Source: Amycolatopsis bartoniae
GTDB lineage: Bacteria; Actinomycetota; Actinomycetes; Mycobacteriales; Pseudonocardiaceae
DNA: 64,000 nucleotides
Reading direction: 5' to 3'
Assembly: GCF_014191255.1 (NCBI RefSeq)
Contig: NZ_JACHWH010000008.1
Coordinates: 62,001 to 126,000, forward strand
The position numbers and the translations under genes were made by a program. Shown piece by piece: positions 1 to 8,239 of this stretch (position 1 is the first letter of the stretch; each line of letters opens with the position of its first letter). Under the pieces are notes generated by a model. It did not search any database and had not been told where the DNA came from. It worked only from the letters and a program-made list of their open reading frames with translations.

Positions 1-98
1 CGACACGGGTGGCGCATGGGGTCAGGCGGGCTCACGGTCGAGCTGGGGCCGGGGATCCCGCGTCGGCGGGGGTCCCCAGCCGTCGTCCTGCGGGTTGG

Positions 99-743
99 TC
101 AGCTCTGACCGAGGATGCCGTTCATTTCGGTGATCTCGGCCTGCTGGGCGGTGATGATCTTTTGCGCCAGCGCTTTGGCTTCGGGGCTGCTGCCCTGGGT
201 GAGTTCGGTGTTGGCCATGTCGATGGCGCCCTGGTGGTGCTGGACCATCATTTGCAGCCACATTCGGTCGAACTCAGCGCCCTGCATGCCTTGCAGTTTG
301 GTCATGTCGGCGTCGCTCATCATGCCGGGCATCGGGTTGCTGCCGCTCATGCCCGGCATGGACTGGCCGTCGGTCATGCCGGGCATGTTCATGCTGCTCG
401 TTGCCGGCGCGGCACCCCAGGTGGACAGCCAGCCGGTCATCTGCTGGATCTCGGGGTCCTGGGCCTTCTGGATGCGATCGGCCAGGTCAATCACCTTGGC
501 GTTGATGGTGCGGCTGGGCACCAATTTGGCCATGGTCACGGCCTGCTGGTGGTGCGGGATCATCTCCTGGGCGAAGGCGACGTCGGCCTGGTTGTGATTG
601 CCCTGCTGGCCGGCGGGCGCGCTGGTCGAGCTGGTCATGGAGGCCATGTCGTGGTCGCTGCTGGTGTTGCCGCTGCAACCGGCGAGCACGGTACCGAGGG
701 TCAGGACGGCCAGCGCCGTCCCGACCAGGGTTTTCCTGGTCAT
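99..743 (-). CDS. DUF305 lipoprotein, Met/His-rich
   Basis: 214-residue secreted lipoprotein of the DUF305 family, whose copies are often linked to copper handling. The start is taken at MTRKTLVG rather than a longer upstream extension, because it puts a classical lipoprotein signal (basic N-terminus, hydrophobic run, lipobox LAGC with Cys about residue 23) at the N-terminus. DUF305 signatures are visible: FAQEMIPHHQQAV in the middle and MVQHHQGAIDMA near the C-terminus, each with paired histidines. Between them sits a methionine-rich stretch (repeated MPGM) that could bind Cu(I); this is inference. It lies upstream on the same strand as a DUF6153 gene and the permease, and may be the downstream end of one metal-response group. 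Confidence is high for the family and moderate for the copper role. Confidence 0.88.
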   Translation of the reverse strand: MTRKTLVGTALAVLTLGTVLAGCSGNTSSDHDMASMTSSTSAPAGQQGNHNQADVAFAQEMIPHHQQAVTMAKLVPSRTINAKVIDLADRIQKAQDPEIQQMTGWLSTWGAAPATSSMNMPGMTDGQSMPGMSGSNPMPGMMSDADMTKLQGMQGAEFDRMWLQMMVQHHQGAIDMANTELTQGSSPEAKALAQKIITAQQAEITEMNGILGQS

Positions 744-827
744 TACTAGGGTCCTCACGTTCTGTTGATGGCTGTGGCACAGGGTTCGGCGTGCCGCGCA
801 CACCGGTGGTGGGCGGTACTGGCCCTG

Positions 828-1262
828 TCACAGCCGCAGAACGCAGAGGGACAAGAGAAGACAGCTGGTCGGGCGAGCACGAGGAGGTCCGCGGCCCGCG
901 CTGGTCACTGCGGCACTCGGGGTGTGGTGTCTGGTGGTGTTCTGGCTGTGCTGCCACAGCAGCCACGCGATGGCCAGGCCCGCGAGTGCGACGAGCACGG
1001 CCAGGCACAGGTGCAGCGGGTCGTGGCTGTGGCCGGGTGAGTGGCCCGAGCCGCTGTCGACAAGGTGGTCCAGGCAGCACGCCGGTTCGGCTACCGGAAT
1101 CGCCATGGCCGGACCGGAGACCTCCGGGGAGGCGCTCACCATGGTCATCGCCTGGGCGGGTGCCGAGCCGGGGGCAACCAGGCTGTGCATGCCGATCAGG
1201 GCGAACGCGAGCGCGGACAGCAGCGCCCACCGCAGGGTTGCTGAACTCGCCGCGGACACCAT
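828..1262 (-). CDS. DUF6153-like membrane protein
   Basis: 144-residue protein with an N-terminal hydrophobic segment (about residues 10-30), a Cys/His-rich loop (ACCLDH and HSPGHSHDPLH) and a second membrane segment ending LLWQHS. This is the layout of the small actinobacterial DUF6153 proteins. The ATG start is clear. It is co-directional with the permease upstream and the DUF305 lipoprotein downstream (84 bp away). Members are often found next to copper-related genes, so a metal-binding membrane role is plausible but not shown. The family call rests on overall layout rather than a catalytic motif. Confidence 0.65.
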   Translation of the reverse strand: MVSAASSATLRWALLSALAFALIGMHSLVAPGSAPAQAMTMVSASPEVSGPAMAIPVAEPACCLDHLVDSGSGHSPGHSHDPLHLCLAVLVALAGLAIAWLLWQHSQNTTRHHTPSAAVTSAGRGPPRARPTSCLLLSLCVLRL

Positions 1263-1477
1263 GTCTCCACCGTAAGGTCAGCCTCGCCTGGCCGCTTCGG
1301 GCGGGTGATCGGTGAAGACCGGCACATCACGAGGTACGGCGCGGCCAGCCGCACGGTTCACGACTGCCTTGCGCGACATGGGGTCTGACTGCCTTTGCGA
1401 TCCACTGCACTGGATGTCGTTATGGCTGGTGATGGCCGTAGTGGGGGTGGTGGCTGTCGGGCTGCGGCTCGTGCCGG

Positions 1478-2673
1478 TCATGCCCGCCGTGCTCTTTCGT
1501 GTGCCGGCGCGTGACCGCTGTGGTGGTCGTGATCGGTCGCCGAGTCCGGTGAGCCGCCCATCATGGCGAGCATATCCCGGCCGCCGGTCCGGAAGAACCA
1601 CACGAGCAGGACGGCGGCGAGGATCAGGAAGGCGATGTTGAGCCAGGTCGTGTAGTTCCACGAGATCCCTTCCTCCATCACCATCGCGTTGCGTTCCTTC
1701 GGGATGAGACCGGCCGCGCCGAAGAGCAACTCGACGAGGTATCCGGCGCCGACCATGGCGGCGTAGAAGGTGCCGAGCAGCACCAGCGTCATGCGGGTGC
1801 CGTAGTACTTCCGGTAGATGTTGAGAATCGGCAGGATCAGCAGGTCGGCGAAGATGAACGCGACCACGCCGCCGAAGCTGATGCCGCCGTTCCACAGCAC
1901 CGCGGCCAGCGGGACGTTGCCGATCGAGCAGACGAAGGACAGGATCGCCACGATCGGGCCGATGATCGGCCCCACAGCGCCGAGGCCAGCGGGTGGTCGG
2001 TGAAGAACAAGGCGCGCCACCAGGATTCGGGCACCCACGCGCCGACGGCCCCGGCGATCAGCAGCCCGATCACCAGGTCCCGCAGGATCGCGGCCCACTC
2101 CATGACGAACACGTGCGAGACCGAGGTGAACCCCTTCGGGGAGAACAACCGCCGCCAGAACAAACCCTCGCCCGCGACGGACATGTCCATCGCGGCGTGG
2201 CCTTCCATCGACCCGGCCAGTCCCTTCTCGGCCTGCTCGCGCGCCTTCTCGATCAGCCGCTTGCGGACGAAGACCCGGAACAGCACGGCGAGCAGCACGA
2301 TCATGATCGGGCCGCCGACGAATTCGGCGGCGGTGAACTGCCAGCCCATCAGCAGCGCCATGATGATCCCGAGCTCGACCACCAGGTTGGTGGAGCCGAT
2401 CTCGAAAGCCATCGCGGCGGTGAAGTTCGCGCCCTTGCGGAACAGAGACCGCGCCAGCGCGACCGCCGCGTAGGAGCACGACGACGAGGCCGCGCCCAGC
2501 AGTGAGGCCACCGCGAGCGTGCGCGGCCGGCCATCGCCCATCAGCCGCACGATCGTGGACTTGCGGACCACCGCCTGCACCACGGCGGACAGCAGGAACC
2601 CGAGGATCAGCGCCCACAGGATCTCCCAGGTCATCGATCCTGCCAACGCCAGCGCATGCCCGAGCGCCGTCAT
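1478..2673 (-). pseudogene. ArsP-type permease, frameshifted
   Basis: Polytopic permease of the DUF318/ArsP_1 group, reading from ATG 2673 (AAGGGG Shine-Dalgarno, 8-nt spacing) to a stop at 1478 if one base is restored. The N-terminal part (MTALGHALAL through FFTDHPLASALWG) and the C-terminal part (PIIGPIVAILSF to a His-rich tail DHDHHSGHAPAH) lie in different frames. They join exactly at a GC run near 1969-1973, where one C is missing relative to the expected Trp-Gly-Pro junction. Typical family features are present: GAASSSCSYAA near the N-terminus and a long cytoplasmic loop. It may be a real null mutation or a sequencing error in a homopolymer. The substrate is unknown; the Met-rich lipoprotein downstream suggests a metal or metalloid. 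Confidence 0.8.
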
Positions 2674-2688
2674 GGACACCACCCCTTC

Positions 2689-2705
2689 ATACCCCCCATG
2701 AGTAT
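2689..2705. promoter_or_regulatory. Imperfect palindrome upstream of permease
   Basis: The 17-bp element ATACCCCCCATGAGTAT has symmetric ends (ATAC/GTAT plus one further inner pair) and sits 16 bp upstream of the permease ATG. C/G-rich boxes bounded by ATAC/GTAT are typical of CsoR-family metal sensors in actinobacteria. This is a pattern match only, and no sensor gene is present in the window. Confidence 0.35.
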
Positions 2706-2799
2706 TTATCCTGAGCAGAGGTAACTCTCATGCTCCCCGCCGTCACTGTGACCGGCACAACAGGACGTCGAGGCAGGACTGGCCCACCTCTCCGGATGT

Positions 2800-3510
2800 C
2801 TATCCGCCACAGCCACCGCCCTGCTGCGCTCCGGTTCTCGGCGGCGCCCTGCGCCATGCCACGGGACCGGACCTTCGGGGAGATCCGCCGGCGGTTCGGG
2901 GTATGCGGGTCCATGCTGCACCGCGCAGACGTGCACGCTCTGCTCACCAAGGCGCTGCGGCACACCGAGGTGCGCACTGGTCATCAGGTCGTCGACGACC
3001 GGTGGTATCGGTACGGCCACAGTGGATCTCGTGGTCGCCGCTAACGGATTGCGCTCCCGCAGTATCCGAGTCCGTCGTGTACCGGGATCGAGTTTCTCGG
3101 GGGCGGGATCAACGGTTCGGGATCGCGCCGTTGCTCGGGGGCAGGTGTACTGGTTCGCCACCCTGTCGGCACCATCCGGCCGGATGCGTTGCTGCGCCAC
3201 GACAACTATTCGCTCGAAGGGCCGCTGCCCCGTTACGTGTCTGGCCGGGCGGTGCTGCTCGGTGACGCCGCGCACGCGAGACAGGCACTGGAGGACGCGG
3301 CCACCTCTGGCCGGACTCGTCGTCGCGGAGCCCGACGTTCAGTCCGTTGTGGACGCCCCCGACTGGGCGCGGCGGGCACGGACCCAGCGTCTGGTGCGGA
3401 TGTCGGCTCTGACCAGACGGATTAGGCAACGGCAACATCCGCTGGCCGTCGCCGTCCGCGACGGGCTGGCTCGGCTCATCCCGCCCGCGGCTTACCTGCG
3501 TTGGCGGTGA
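2800..3510 (+). pseudogene. FAD-dependent monooxygenase remnant
   Basis: Fragments of a group A flavin monooxygenase can be read in order but in alternating frames. They are FGEIRRRFGV with MLHRADVHALL (about 2868-2950), VVAANGLRS (about 3030-3060), GQVYWFATLSAPSG (about 3140-3180), GRAVLLGDAAHA (about 3244-3280, the second FAD-binding GD motif), and ALTRRIRQRQHP to the C-terminal end (about 3405-3507). The N-terminal GxGxxG fold is missing. At least three frame changes are needed, so no functional protein can be made. The order and motifs make the family identification secure; the exact 5' limit is not. Confidence 0.75.
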
Positions 3511-3930
3511 CTGACACCTTCTCGCGGACCCCCGGCCCGGTGTGGCTGGTGCCCGAGTCCAGGTAGTCAGACGCGGATGTGCGGAGCCGGATTCGGGCTG
3601 ATGCGGTCGGCCACCGTGGACCGGAAGTGGGGGCAGCGGGTGAAATCCTCGTGCTCGCACTGCAGCCACGCCCTGGGCGGGGCTGGTTTCCCCGCCGGGC
3701 TGCCCGGCTCGGTTGCGGCCGACTCGCAAACGTTGGCCGCAGTTCCTCGATTTCTGCAGACAGCTGCGCCGCCGCCTCCTGGCCGAGAAGCTCTACGCGT
3801 GATAGCGACGCCAGGACAGGCGCCACCTGGTAGTCGTGACTCAGGGCTCGCAGACTGGCTGCTGGCAACACAACTACCGCAATAAGAAAGGTGCGTGGCC
3901 CGATATCAGAGGCCAAGCAGAAACAGCCGC
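3511..3930. other. Non-coding or decayed stretch
   Basis: No convincing gene. Open frames exist on both strands, but none has a start, a Shine-Dalgarno sequence and a recognisable domain together. A minus-strand stretch around 3620-3700 reads like a decayed protein C-terminus with Cys and His residues, but I cannot place it in a family. Both flanks hold broken genes, so this is most likely degraded coding DNA. Confidence 0.5.
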
Positions 3931-4132
3931 CCCAGTCGTGGTCGTCACTGGTGCCGGTTCCGGTATTGGCCGCTGGTTCGGATGGCAAGCTTACCGAACC
4001 GACCCAGTCCTGCGGGATGTGGACGACGTCAGCCCCGGCTTATCCCCGGCGGTCGTGGACATCGAGGCAGCGACGCTGAACCCTCTCAACCTGAAGATGA
4101 CCTCAGGCGCCATGCGTGAATTCTTCCCCTGA
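3931..4132 (+). pseudogene. Short-chain dehydrogenase remnant
   Basis: The peptide VVVVTGAGSGIGR is the N-terminal TGxxxGxG cofactor motif of classical short-chain dehydrogenases. The following residues do not continue the fold (no NNAG, Ser or YxxxK), and the frame closes at 4132. No Shine-Dalgarno start precedes it. It is the N-terminal scrap of a broken oxidoreductase within the graveyard between 2.8 and 4.7 kb. Confidence 0.55.
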
Positions 4133-4378
4133 CGTTCCCGTACACGCTGGACACCTACTTCGCGGGCATCATCAGCGCTGTCGGCGCCGATATTTTCCGG
4201 TTGTGCGCGGTGTGCACCCCAGGGGTTACCGAGGGCGCGGGATCGATGGCGTTGACCTCGTTGCGGCTAGCCCGGACGGCGCTGAGGCCGAATTCGACTT
4301 GCCAGTCAGGTGTGCCCGCTGTGCTGAGCGTTTCGATCTATTCCGAGTCGGTGACCGTGGTGCAGTCGATGGCTTCTG

Positions 4379-4562
4379 TGCGATTTCGGAGGGGATTTTG
4401 TCTATATCGCCCATATGCGTCGCTTCGGGGCCGATGAGCGGTGGTGTGATCCGGTACAGATGGCCTTCGTCGAGGAGAGCAATTGCGGCCCCTCGGCGAG
4501 ATCCCTGTCGGTTGTCCACGACACCGGACCGTCCTGAGGCAGGGCAATCGTTCCGGTTTCGA
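4379..4562 (-). pseudogene. NmrA-like oxidoreductase remnant
   Basis: Two minus-strand frames together read like the distal part of an NmrA/NAD(P)H-binding protein. GTIALPQDGPVSWTTDRDLAEG (about 4562-4497) continues after a frameshift as AIALLDEGHLY, ITPPLIGPEATHMGDI and a decayed C-terminus. The family has a conserved W...DLAEVAA..L segment followed by TGPEALT at this point. The scrap lies just downstream of the hxlR gene on the same strand, as if an ancestral hxlR/nmrA pair had been duplicated or replaced. Confidence 0.5.
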
Positions 4563-4672
4563 GGGCCTGACTGATCTGATACCAGACTGTGCAAGCAACT
4601 GCTGAGACGGGTACGAAGAAGCAGCCTCCGAGATGGGGGCAGGGAACTATTTCGCATAGATCTTCGGTCCAG

Positions 4673-5068
4673 TCAGCCGTCGTCTGCGTGGTCGTATTTC
4701 TGTTGCGATGTCATGACGTCGGTGAGATGTTCGATCGACCATTCCTGCAGCGCACGTAGTGGTGCCTGCAGGCTCCGTCCCGCGTCGGTGAGCGCGTATT
4801 CGACCCGGACGGGGACTTCGGGGTGGACGGTGCGGCGGACCAGGCCGTCACGTTCCAGGCCACGCAGGGTCTGGGTCAGCATTTTCTGTGATATGCCTTC
4901 GATCCGGCGGCGCAGTTCGGAGAACCGGGCATCTCCCTCGGCGAGCACGCCCACGATCAGCACGGTCCAGCGATCGCCGATGCGGTCCAGGATGCGGCGG
5001 GTGGGACAGTCGGCGCGGTACGGGCTGCCCAGGATCGTGGGTACGGAATCCGTCGATGTGGTTACCAC
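4673..5068 (-). CDS. HxlR-family transcriptional regulator
   Basis: 131-residue winged-helix regulator. HxlR signatures are clear: CPTRRILDRIGDRWTVLIV at residues 21-39, FSELRRRIEGISQKMLTQTLRGLERDGLV for the recognition helix and wing, and VEYALTDAGRSL in the C-terminal half. The GTG start is chosen as the first in frame. It is divergent from the NAD(P)-binding protein at 5162, a common pairing in which an HxlR protein with a reactive Cys (here Cys21) senses quinones or electrophiles and controls a neighbouring reductase. The operator is probably in the short intergenic gap. Confidence 0.9.
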   Translation of the reverse strand: MVTTSTDSVPTILGSPYRADCPTRRILDRIGDRWTVLIVGVLAEGDARFSELRRRIEGISQKMLTQTLRGLERDGLVRRTVHPEVPVRVEYALTDAGRSLQAPLRALQEWSIEHLTDVMTSQQKYDHADDG

Positions 5069-5069
5069 A

Positions 5070-5081
5070 AAGTGCCTACTT
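5070..5081. promoter_or_regulatory. Candidate HxlR operator
   Basis: AAGT-GCCT-ACTT, a perfect 4+4 dyad one base upstream of the hxlR GTG and within the divergent hxlR/oxidoreductase gap. The short dyad of the form AGT-N4-ACT resembles HxlR/YodB-type sites. The support is pattern and position only. Confidence 0.35.
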
Positions 5082-5161
5082 CCCGTCGGGGACCAACGCT
5101 CTTACGGTAATCCGCGTGGGGCGGCACCAGTCAACCCCCAGCAATGAAAGGAATCCCTGCC

Positions 5162-5815
5162 TTGTCTCGTATCACGGTTATCGGCGGTACCGGCTATGCC
5201 GGGTCGGCCATCGTCGAACAGGCCGCGGGTCGGGGCCACCAGGTCACCGCGCTGAGCAACAGTGCGCCCGAGGTGCCCGTCCCTTCCGTCAATTACGTCA
5301 TGGGCGATGCCACCGACGCCGCCGCCCTGGCGCCGGTCATTGCCGGAGCCGACGTGGTCGTCGCCGCGTTGGCGCCGCGCGGGCCGATGACGGGCGTGTT
5401 CCGCGCGGTCAACCGCACCATCGCCGAACTGGCCGACCAGGCCGGCGCGCGGCTGTTCGTCGTCGGCGGCTACTCCTCACTGCGACCGGCGCCCGGGGCG
5501 GACCGCTTCGTGACCGATCTGAGCGACGTCCCGGCCGCGGTGCACGACGAAGTCCTGGCCGGTGCCGCGCTCATCATCGAAGACCTGCCGGCGACCCCGG
5601 ACAGCCTGGACTGGGTATTCGTCAGCCCGGCCTTCCGTTTCGGCGCCCACGCACCGAGCGAACCACTGGGCCGCTACCAGCTCGGTGACGACGTCGCCAT
5701 CGACCCGAAAACCGGCGGCGTGATCGCGGTCGCCGACTACGCCCTCGGATTCGTCGACCTCATCGAGAAGAACCAACACCACCGCACCCACGTCAACCTC
5801 GGCAACCCCACCTGA
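5162..5815 (+). CDS. NAD(P)H-binding oxidoreductase, NmrA/YwnB-like
   Basis: 217-residue Rossmann protein of the atypical SDR group. The dinucleotide motif ITVIGGTGYAGSAIV begins at residue 3. The C-terminal part GVIAVADYALGFVDLIE matches the conserved DxA.a.vDlie ending of NAD(P)H-binding YwnB/NmrA proteins. The start is placed at TTG 5162 because AAAGGA lies 10 nt upstream, whereas the in-frame ATG at 5144 has no ribosome site. It is divergent from hxlR at 4673, so it is probably under HxlR control and involved in reductive stress or quinone detoxification. The substrate is unknown. Confidence 0.85.
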   Translation: MSRITVIGGTGYAGSAIVEQAAGRGHQVTALSNSAPEVPVPSVNYVMGDATDAAALAPVIAGADVVVAALAPRGPMTGVFRAVNRTIAELADQAGARLFVVGGYSSLRPAPGADRFVTDLSDVPAAVHDEVLAGAALIIEDLPATPDSLDWVFVSPAFRFGAHAPSEPLGRYQLGDDVAIDPKTGGVIAVADYALGFVDLIEKNQHHRTHVNLGNPT

Positions 5816-5886
5816 GCGATTACACGTCGCACCGTCTGTGGAGGCTGCGGGTGATCGGAGTGGCAAACGAAGAAGGGGTCTTGACC

Positions 5887-5997
5887 ATGCACATCTTCAT
5901 CACCAGAGCGACCGGCTGGACCGGCTCGGCCGCCGTCGACCACCTCCTCGAAGGGGGTCACGAGGTCAACTGTGCCGGTCAGCAGGGTTCGCCGTCA
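5887..5997 (+). pseudogene. Truncated NAD-dependent epimerase/SDR N-terminus
   Basis: MHIFIT-ATGWTGSAAVDHLLEGGHEV is the first beta-alpha-beta unit of an extended SDR (expected TGATGWxGS; Gly is replaced by Arg here). After about 30 residues the similarity stops and the reading frame becomes arginine-rich nonsense. It is a truncated copy, probably of a paralogue of the intact oxidoreductase just upstream. Confidence 0.6.
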
Positions 5998-5999
5998 GC

Positions 6000-6488
6000 C
6001 GGGTTTCGACACGGGAAGGACACCCGCGCTGGTCGCGTGCCTGAAAGCTTCGAGGACTTCGCGGGGAGTGTGAGCCCTGGGGCGCGATCGACTCTGGTCA
6101 GATCCCAGGTAGGTCGCACCAGGGCGAGATCTCGAAGTCGTCGTGGCCTGGTGCGAGAGTGCCCGCACCGTGGTCGGCGCGGGGCCAGGATGTCACCGCA
6201 GGCTGCCCGTGTCGTTCCGGTGAGGGGGCCTAGGCGCAGCGCGGCCGCTTCGATCGTGCCGTCGTAGCCGGCCTCCGACAGGACCGCTGTGGCGCCGGCC
6301 AGGATGCGCCGCGCGAGTTGCCCGTCCGGCAGCGGAGCCTGCCGGTCACATGAAAGTGCCTTCTTCACCGGTCGACCGTGACGCCGTTACCGTGATCTCC
6401 GAAGGCGAACCGCCCGCAGATCAGTTCGCGGCAATGCGGAAAGCAAATCCTGAGCGCTTCGAGCGCGATGTCAAGACAGGAGTTTCAG
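6000..6488. other. Decayed DNA upstream of the catabolic operon
   Basis: About 490 bases between the truncated SDR and the operon. It contains the TetR remnant given separately (6212-6335), an 8-bp inverted pair GCACCAGG/CCTGGTGC around 6116-6157, and an open frame from 6350 that runs into the methyltransferase gene without a recognisable domain. The operon promoter must lie here, but I see no convincing -35/-10 pair. Confidence 0.4.
6212..6335 (-). pseudogene. TetR-family regulator remnant
   Basis: The minus strand reads LARRILAGATAVLSEAGYDGT, the typical first helix and turn of a TetR DNA-binding domain, followed by a corrupted HTH (IEAAALRLGPLTGTT instead of the usual TIEAIAxRAGVSxxT). 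The similarity then ends. It is divergent from the catabolic operon at 6489 and may be the vestige of its former repressor; that link is inference from position. Confidence 0.5.
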
Positions 6489-7274
6489 ATGAACTACAAC
6501 ATTGGCGAAACCCGCGGCAAGGCGACACCCTGGGACTACATTCGCGCGAGAGACGTCGAAAAGATGGGTGACATTCTGCACGACCCGGACGAACAAGCAC
6601 GCTGGGCTTTGGCATTCCTGGTCGCCGGAGGTTTGCCGTACATGTGGAACGAACTCGCGTCGAACATCCAGGACATCTGCTACGCACTGCTGGAACTAGA
6701 CGAAGGTGACCGAGTCCTCATCGTTGGCGAGGAAGTCGAATCGTGCGGCTGGAAAAGGGGAGTCGAGGCCCACATCGGCTCGACCGGCTCAATAGACCTC
6801 TTCGAAATCATCGAAGAAGGCAACGCGGCCATGTACGCGGGCCGACATGGACGCAACGGCCTGCTCGCGGCCTGGGAATGGACGTACACACACGACACTC
6901 CTGACAACACCTACGACGCTATCCTGGTCGCACAAGCCGCTCAACACACCGACGACTGGGTAGAGGCCGGCCAGGAATTCCTGCGGGTCCTCAAACCAGG
7001 CAGGCGCATCGTCTCTGCCGAGTCACTTATCCCGGGCGGCGGCGGACTCACTGCCTCCATCGATACGGACATCCAGGTCCAAACATGGTTCGACCGGATC
7101 ATCAGTCCCTTGCAACTCAAGCTCTCCGAGCTCGGGGCCTACACCGCGGAAGAGATCAAGGACGCGTTCGGTGACGGAGTGGAGCGGCCCGGGACGCTCG
7201 AATGGCGAGGTGTGCACGTCTTCTGGGGGCGCAAGCCGCTGCCATCTCAAGCCTCGACCAGCACGACAGCCTGA
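6489..7274 (+). CDS. SAM-methyltransferase-like protein, first gene of operon
   Basis: 261-residue protein with the shape of a class I methyltransferase. A first strand VLIVGEEVESCGW stands where the GxGxG SAM motif is expected, then an acidic segment SIDLFEIIEEG, a strand YDAILVAQAAQHTDDW (motif II-like), and FLRVLKPGRRIVSAE (motif III, the usual LKPGG region). The glycine-rich loop is degenerate, so SAM binding is uncertain. The start is at ATG 6489 with AGGAG about 6 nt upstream, rather than an in-frame ATG 21 nt earlier. It leads eight co-directional genes, most of them overlapping, that look like an aromatic ring-cleavage pathway. Either it methylates or demethylates the substrate, or it has lost SAM chemistry and acts in another way. 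Confidence 0.65.
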   Translation: MNYNIGETRGKATPWDYIRARDVEKMGDILHDPDEQARWALAFLVAGGLPYMWNELASNIQDICYALLELDEGDRVLIVGEEVESCGWKRGVEAHIGSTGSIDLFEIIEEGNAAMYAGRHGRNGLLAAWEWTYTHDTPDNTYDAILVAQAAQHTDDWVEAGQEFLRVLKPGRRIVSAESLIPGGGGLTASIDTDIQVQTWFDRIISPLQLKLSELGAYTAEEIKDAFGDGVERPGTLEWRGVHVFWGRKPLPSQASTSTTA

Positions 7275-7306
7275 CGTCCTGGCCCGTCGCGAAAGAAGGA
7301 GAGGAC

Positions 7307-7867
7307 GTGTCAACGCCCACCAATGCACCGAAGCGGATGCAGCCGAAAGCTGTTCGTCGGGTTGTGACCGGTCACGACGCCACGGGGAAGGCAGTAGTCG
7401 TCGATGACGGTCAGTCACCGGACATTGAGGTCATCGAGGACGCGCGAATCGCGATCGCAGACATGTGGCGGATGTCGAGCGTGCCGACTTCCGTAGATGC
7501 GTGGGAAAGGCGAGATCCCAGCGCGCCCACGACTATCGTTATAACCGGCGGCCTGAACTTCGCGATCTTGCAATTCGATCCGATCCCGGAGGGCACGGCC
7601 ATCGACGGCGAGGCGGCGTTCGCAGACGCCCACGTCGAGAACGCTCGGCACCCGGCCATGCATCGGACAGAGACCGTTGATTTCGGCATCGTCATCAGCG
7701 GTTCGATCACCCTGCTCCTCGACACGGAGGACGTTACCTTATCCGCTGGTGACGTCGTGATTCAGCGCGGAACCAACCATGCCTGGGAGAACCGAGGCGA
7801 CGTGCCGTGCCAGATGGCATTTGTGATCGTGGACGCACAGTCCCTTCCGTCAGGAACGTTCAAATGA
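7307..7867 (+). CDS. Cupin-domain protein
   Basis: 186-residue protein with a C-terminal double-stranded beta-helix. HPAMHRTETVDFGIVISG, then SITLLLDTEDVTLSAGDVVIQRGTNHAW, correspond to cupin motifs 1 and 2, with metal-type His and Glu residues (H..TE...) and the final NHAW histidine. The start is GTG 7307 with GGAGAG just upstream; an ATG 105 nt earlier would overlap the methyltransferase. It could be a metal-dependent oxygenase, isomerase or decarboxylase for a pathway intermediate. Its stop overlaps the ATG of the LigA gene (ATGA), implying translational coupling. Confidence 0.75.
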   Translation: MSTPTNAPKRMQPKAVRRVVTGHDATGKAVVVDDGQSPDIEVIEDARIAIADMWRMSSVPTSVDAWERRDPSAPTTIVITGGLNFAILQFDPIPEGTAIDGEAAFADAHVENARHPAMHRTETVDFGIVISGSITLLLDTEDVTLSAGDVVIQRGTNHAWENRGDVPCQMAFVIVDAQSLPSGTFK

Positions 7868-8238
7868 TGCCGCTGCCCTCGTTCGACCTCAAGGAGCCCG
7901 GCACTGTGCAATTCACGGCTGAGCGTGCCTTCGATGGCAGGCACCTCACAGCCTTCTGTCTTTCGTTGCGCGACGAATCGAACCGAGCGGCGTACCTGAC
8001 CGACCCGGATGCCTACATGCAGCGCTACGCGCTCACCGCCGCGGACCGCGACCTCGTACGCGCCCGAGACTGGACTGCCCTGCTGCGCCGTGGCGCCCAT
8101 CTGCAGGCAGTGCTGAAGCTCTGCGCTACTCACGGCGGAAACCTGTTCGACATTGGAGCACACAACGCCGGCGTGAGCGTGACCGAACTTCTTGCCGCAT
8201 GCCCGCGGATTGTCTCCGCCGTTCCGGGAAAGGCTTGA
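7864..8238 (+). CDS. LigA-like small subunit of extradiol dioxygenase
   Basis: 124-residue protein. The segment LSLRDESNRAAYLTDPDAYMQRYALTAADRDLVRARDW, then LLRRGAHLQAVLKL, matches the all-helical LigA domain (alpha subunit of protocatechuate 4,5-dioxygenase). In LigAB enzymes this small subunit caps the active site of the catalytic LigB subunit, which is the very next gene. The start at ATG 7864 overlaps the cupin stop. The N-terminal 25 residues precede the domain and carry no motif. The subunit pairing is strongly supported by adjacency. Confidence 0.85.
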   Translation: MMPLPSFDLKEPGTVQFTAERAFDGRHLTAFCLSLRDESNRAAYLTDPDAYMQRYALTAADRDLVRARDWTALLRRGAHLQAVLKLCATHGGNLFDIGAHNAGVSVTELLAACPRIVSAVPGKA

Positions 8239-8239
8239 G

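Noticed and set aside
9-749. Long plus-strand open frame opposite the DUF305 lipoprotein
   Set aside because: It is antisense to a gene with a clear lipobox and DUF305 motifs; the composition is His/Gly-rich shadow coding.
1278-1477. Possible small minus-strand protein after the permease (MSRKAVVNRAAG...)
   Set aside because: About 34 codons, no Shine-Dalgarno and no recognised family; most likely untranslated spacer.
3620-3700. Minus-strand stretch with Cys/His residues resembling a metal-binding C-terminus
   Set aside because: No start, frames disagree and no family could be named; treated as decayed DNA.
4201-4437. Plus-strand open frame of 78 codons
   Set aside because: Opposite the NmrA remnant, no domain and no ribosome site.
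6350-6571. Open frame of 73 codons overlapping the methyltransferase start
   Set aside because: No domain; it runs into a better-supported gene in another frame. It could be a truncated C-terminus but cannot be supported.
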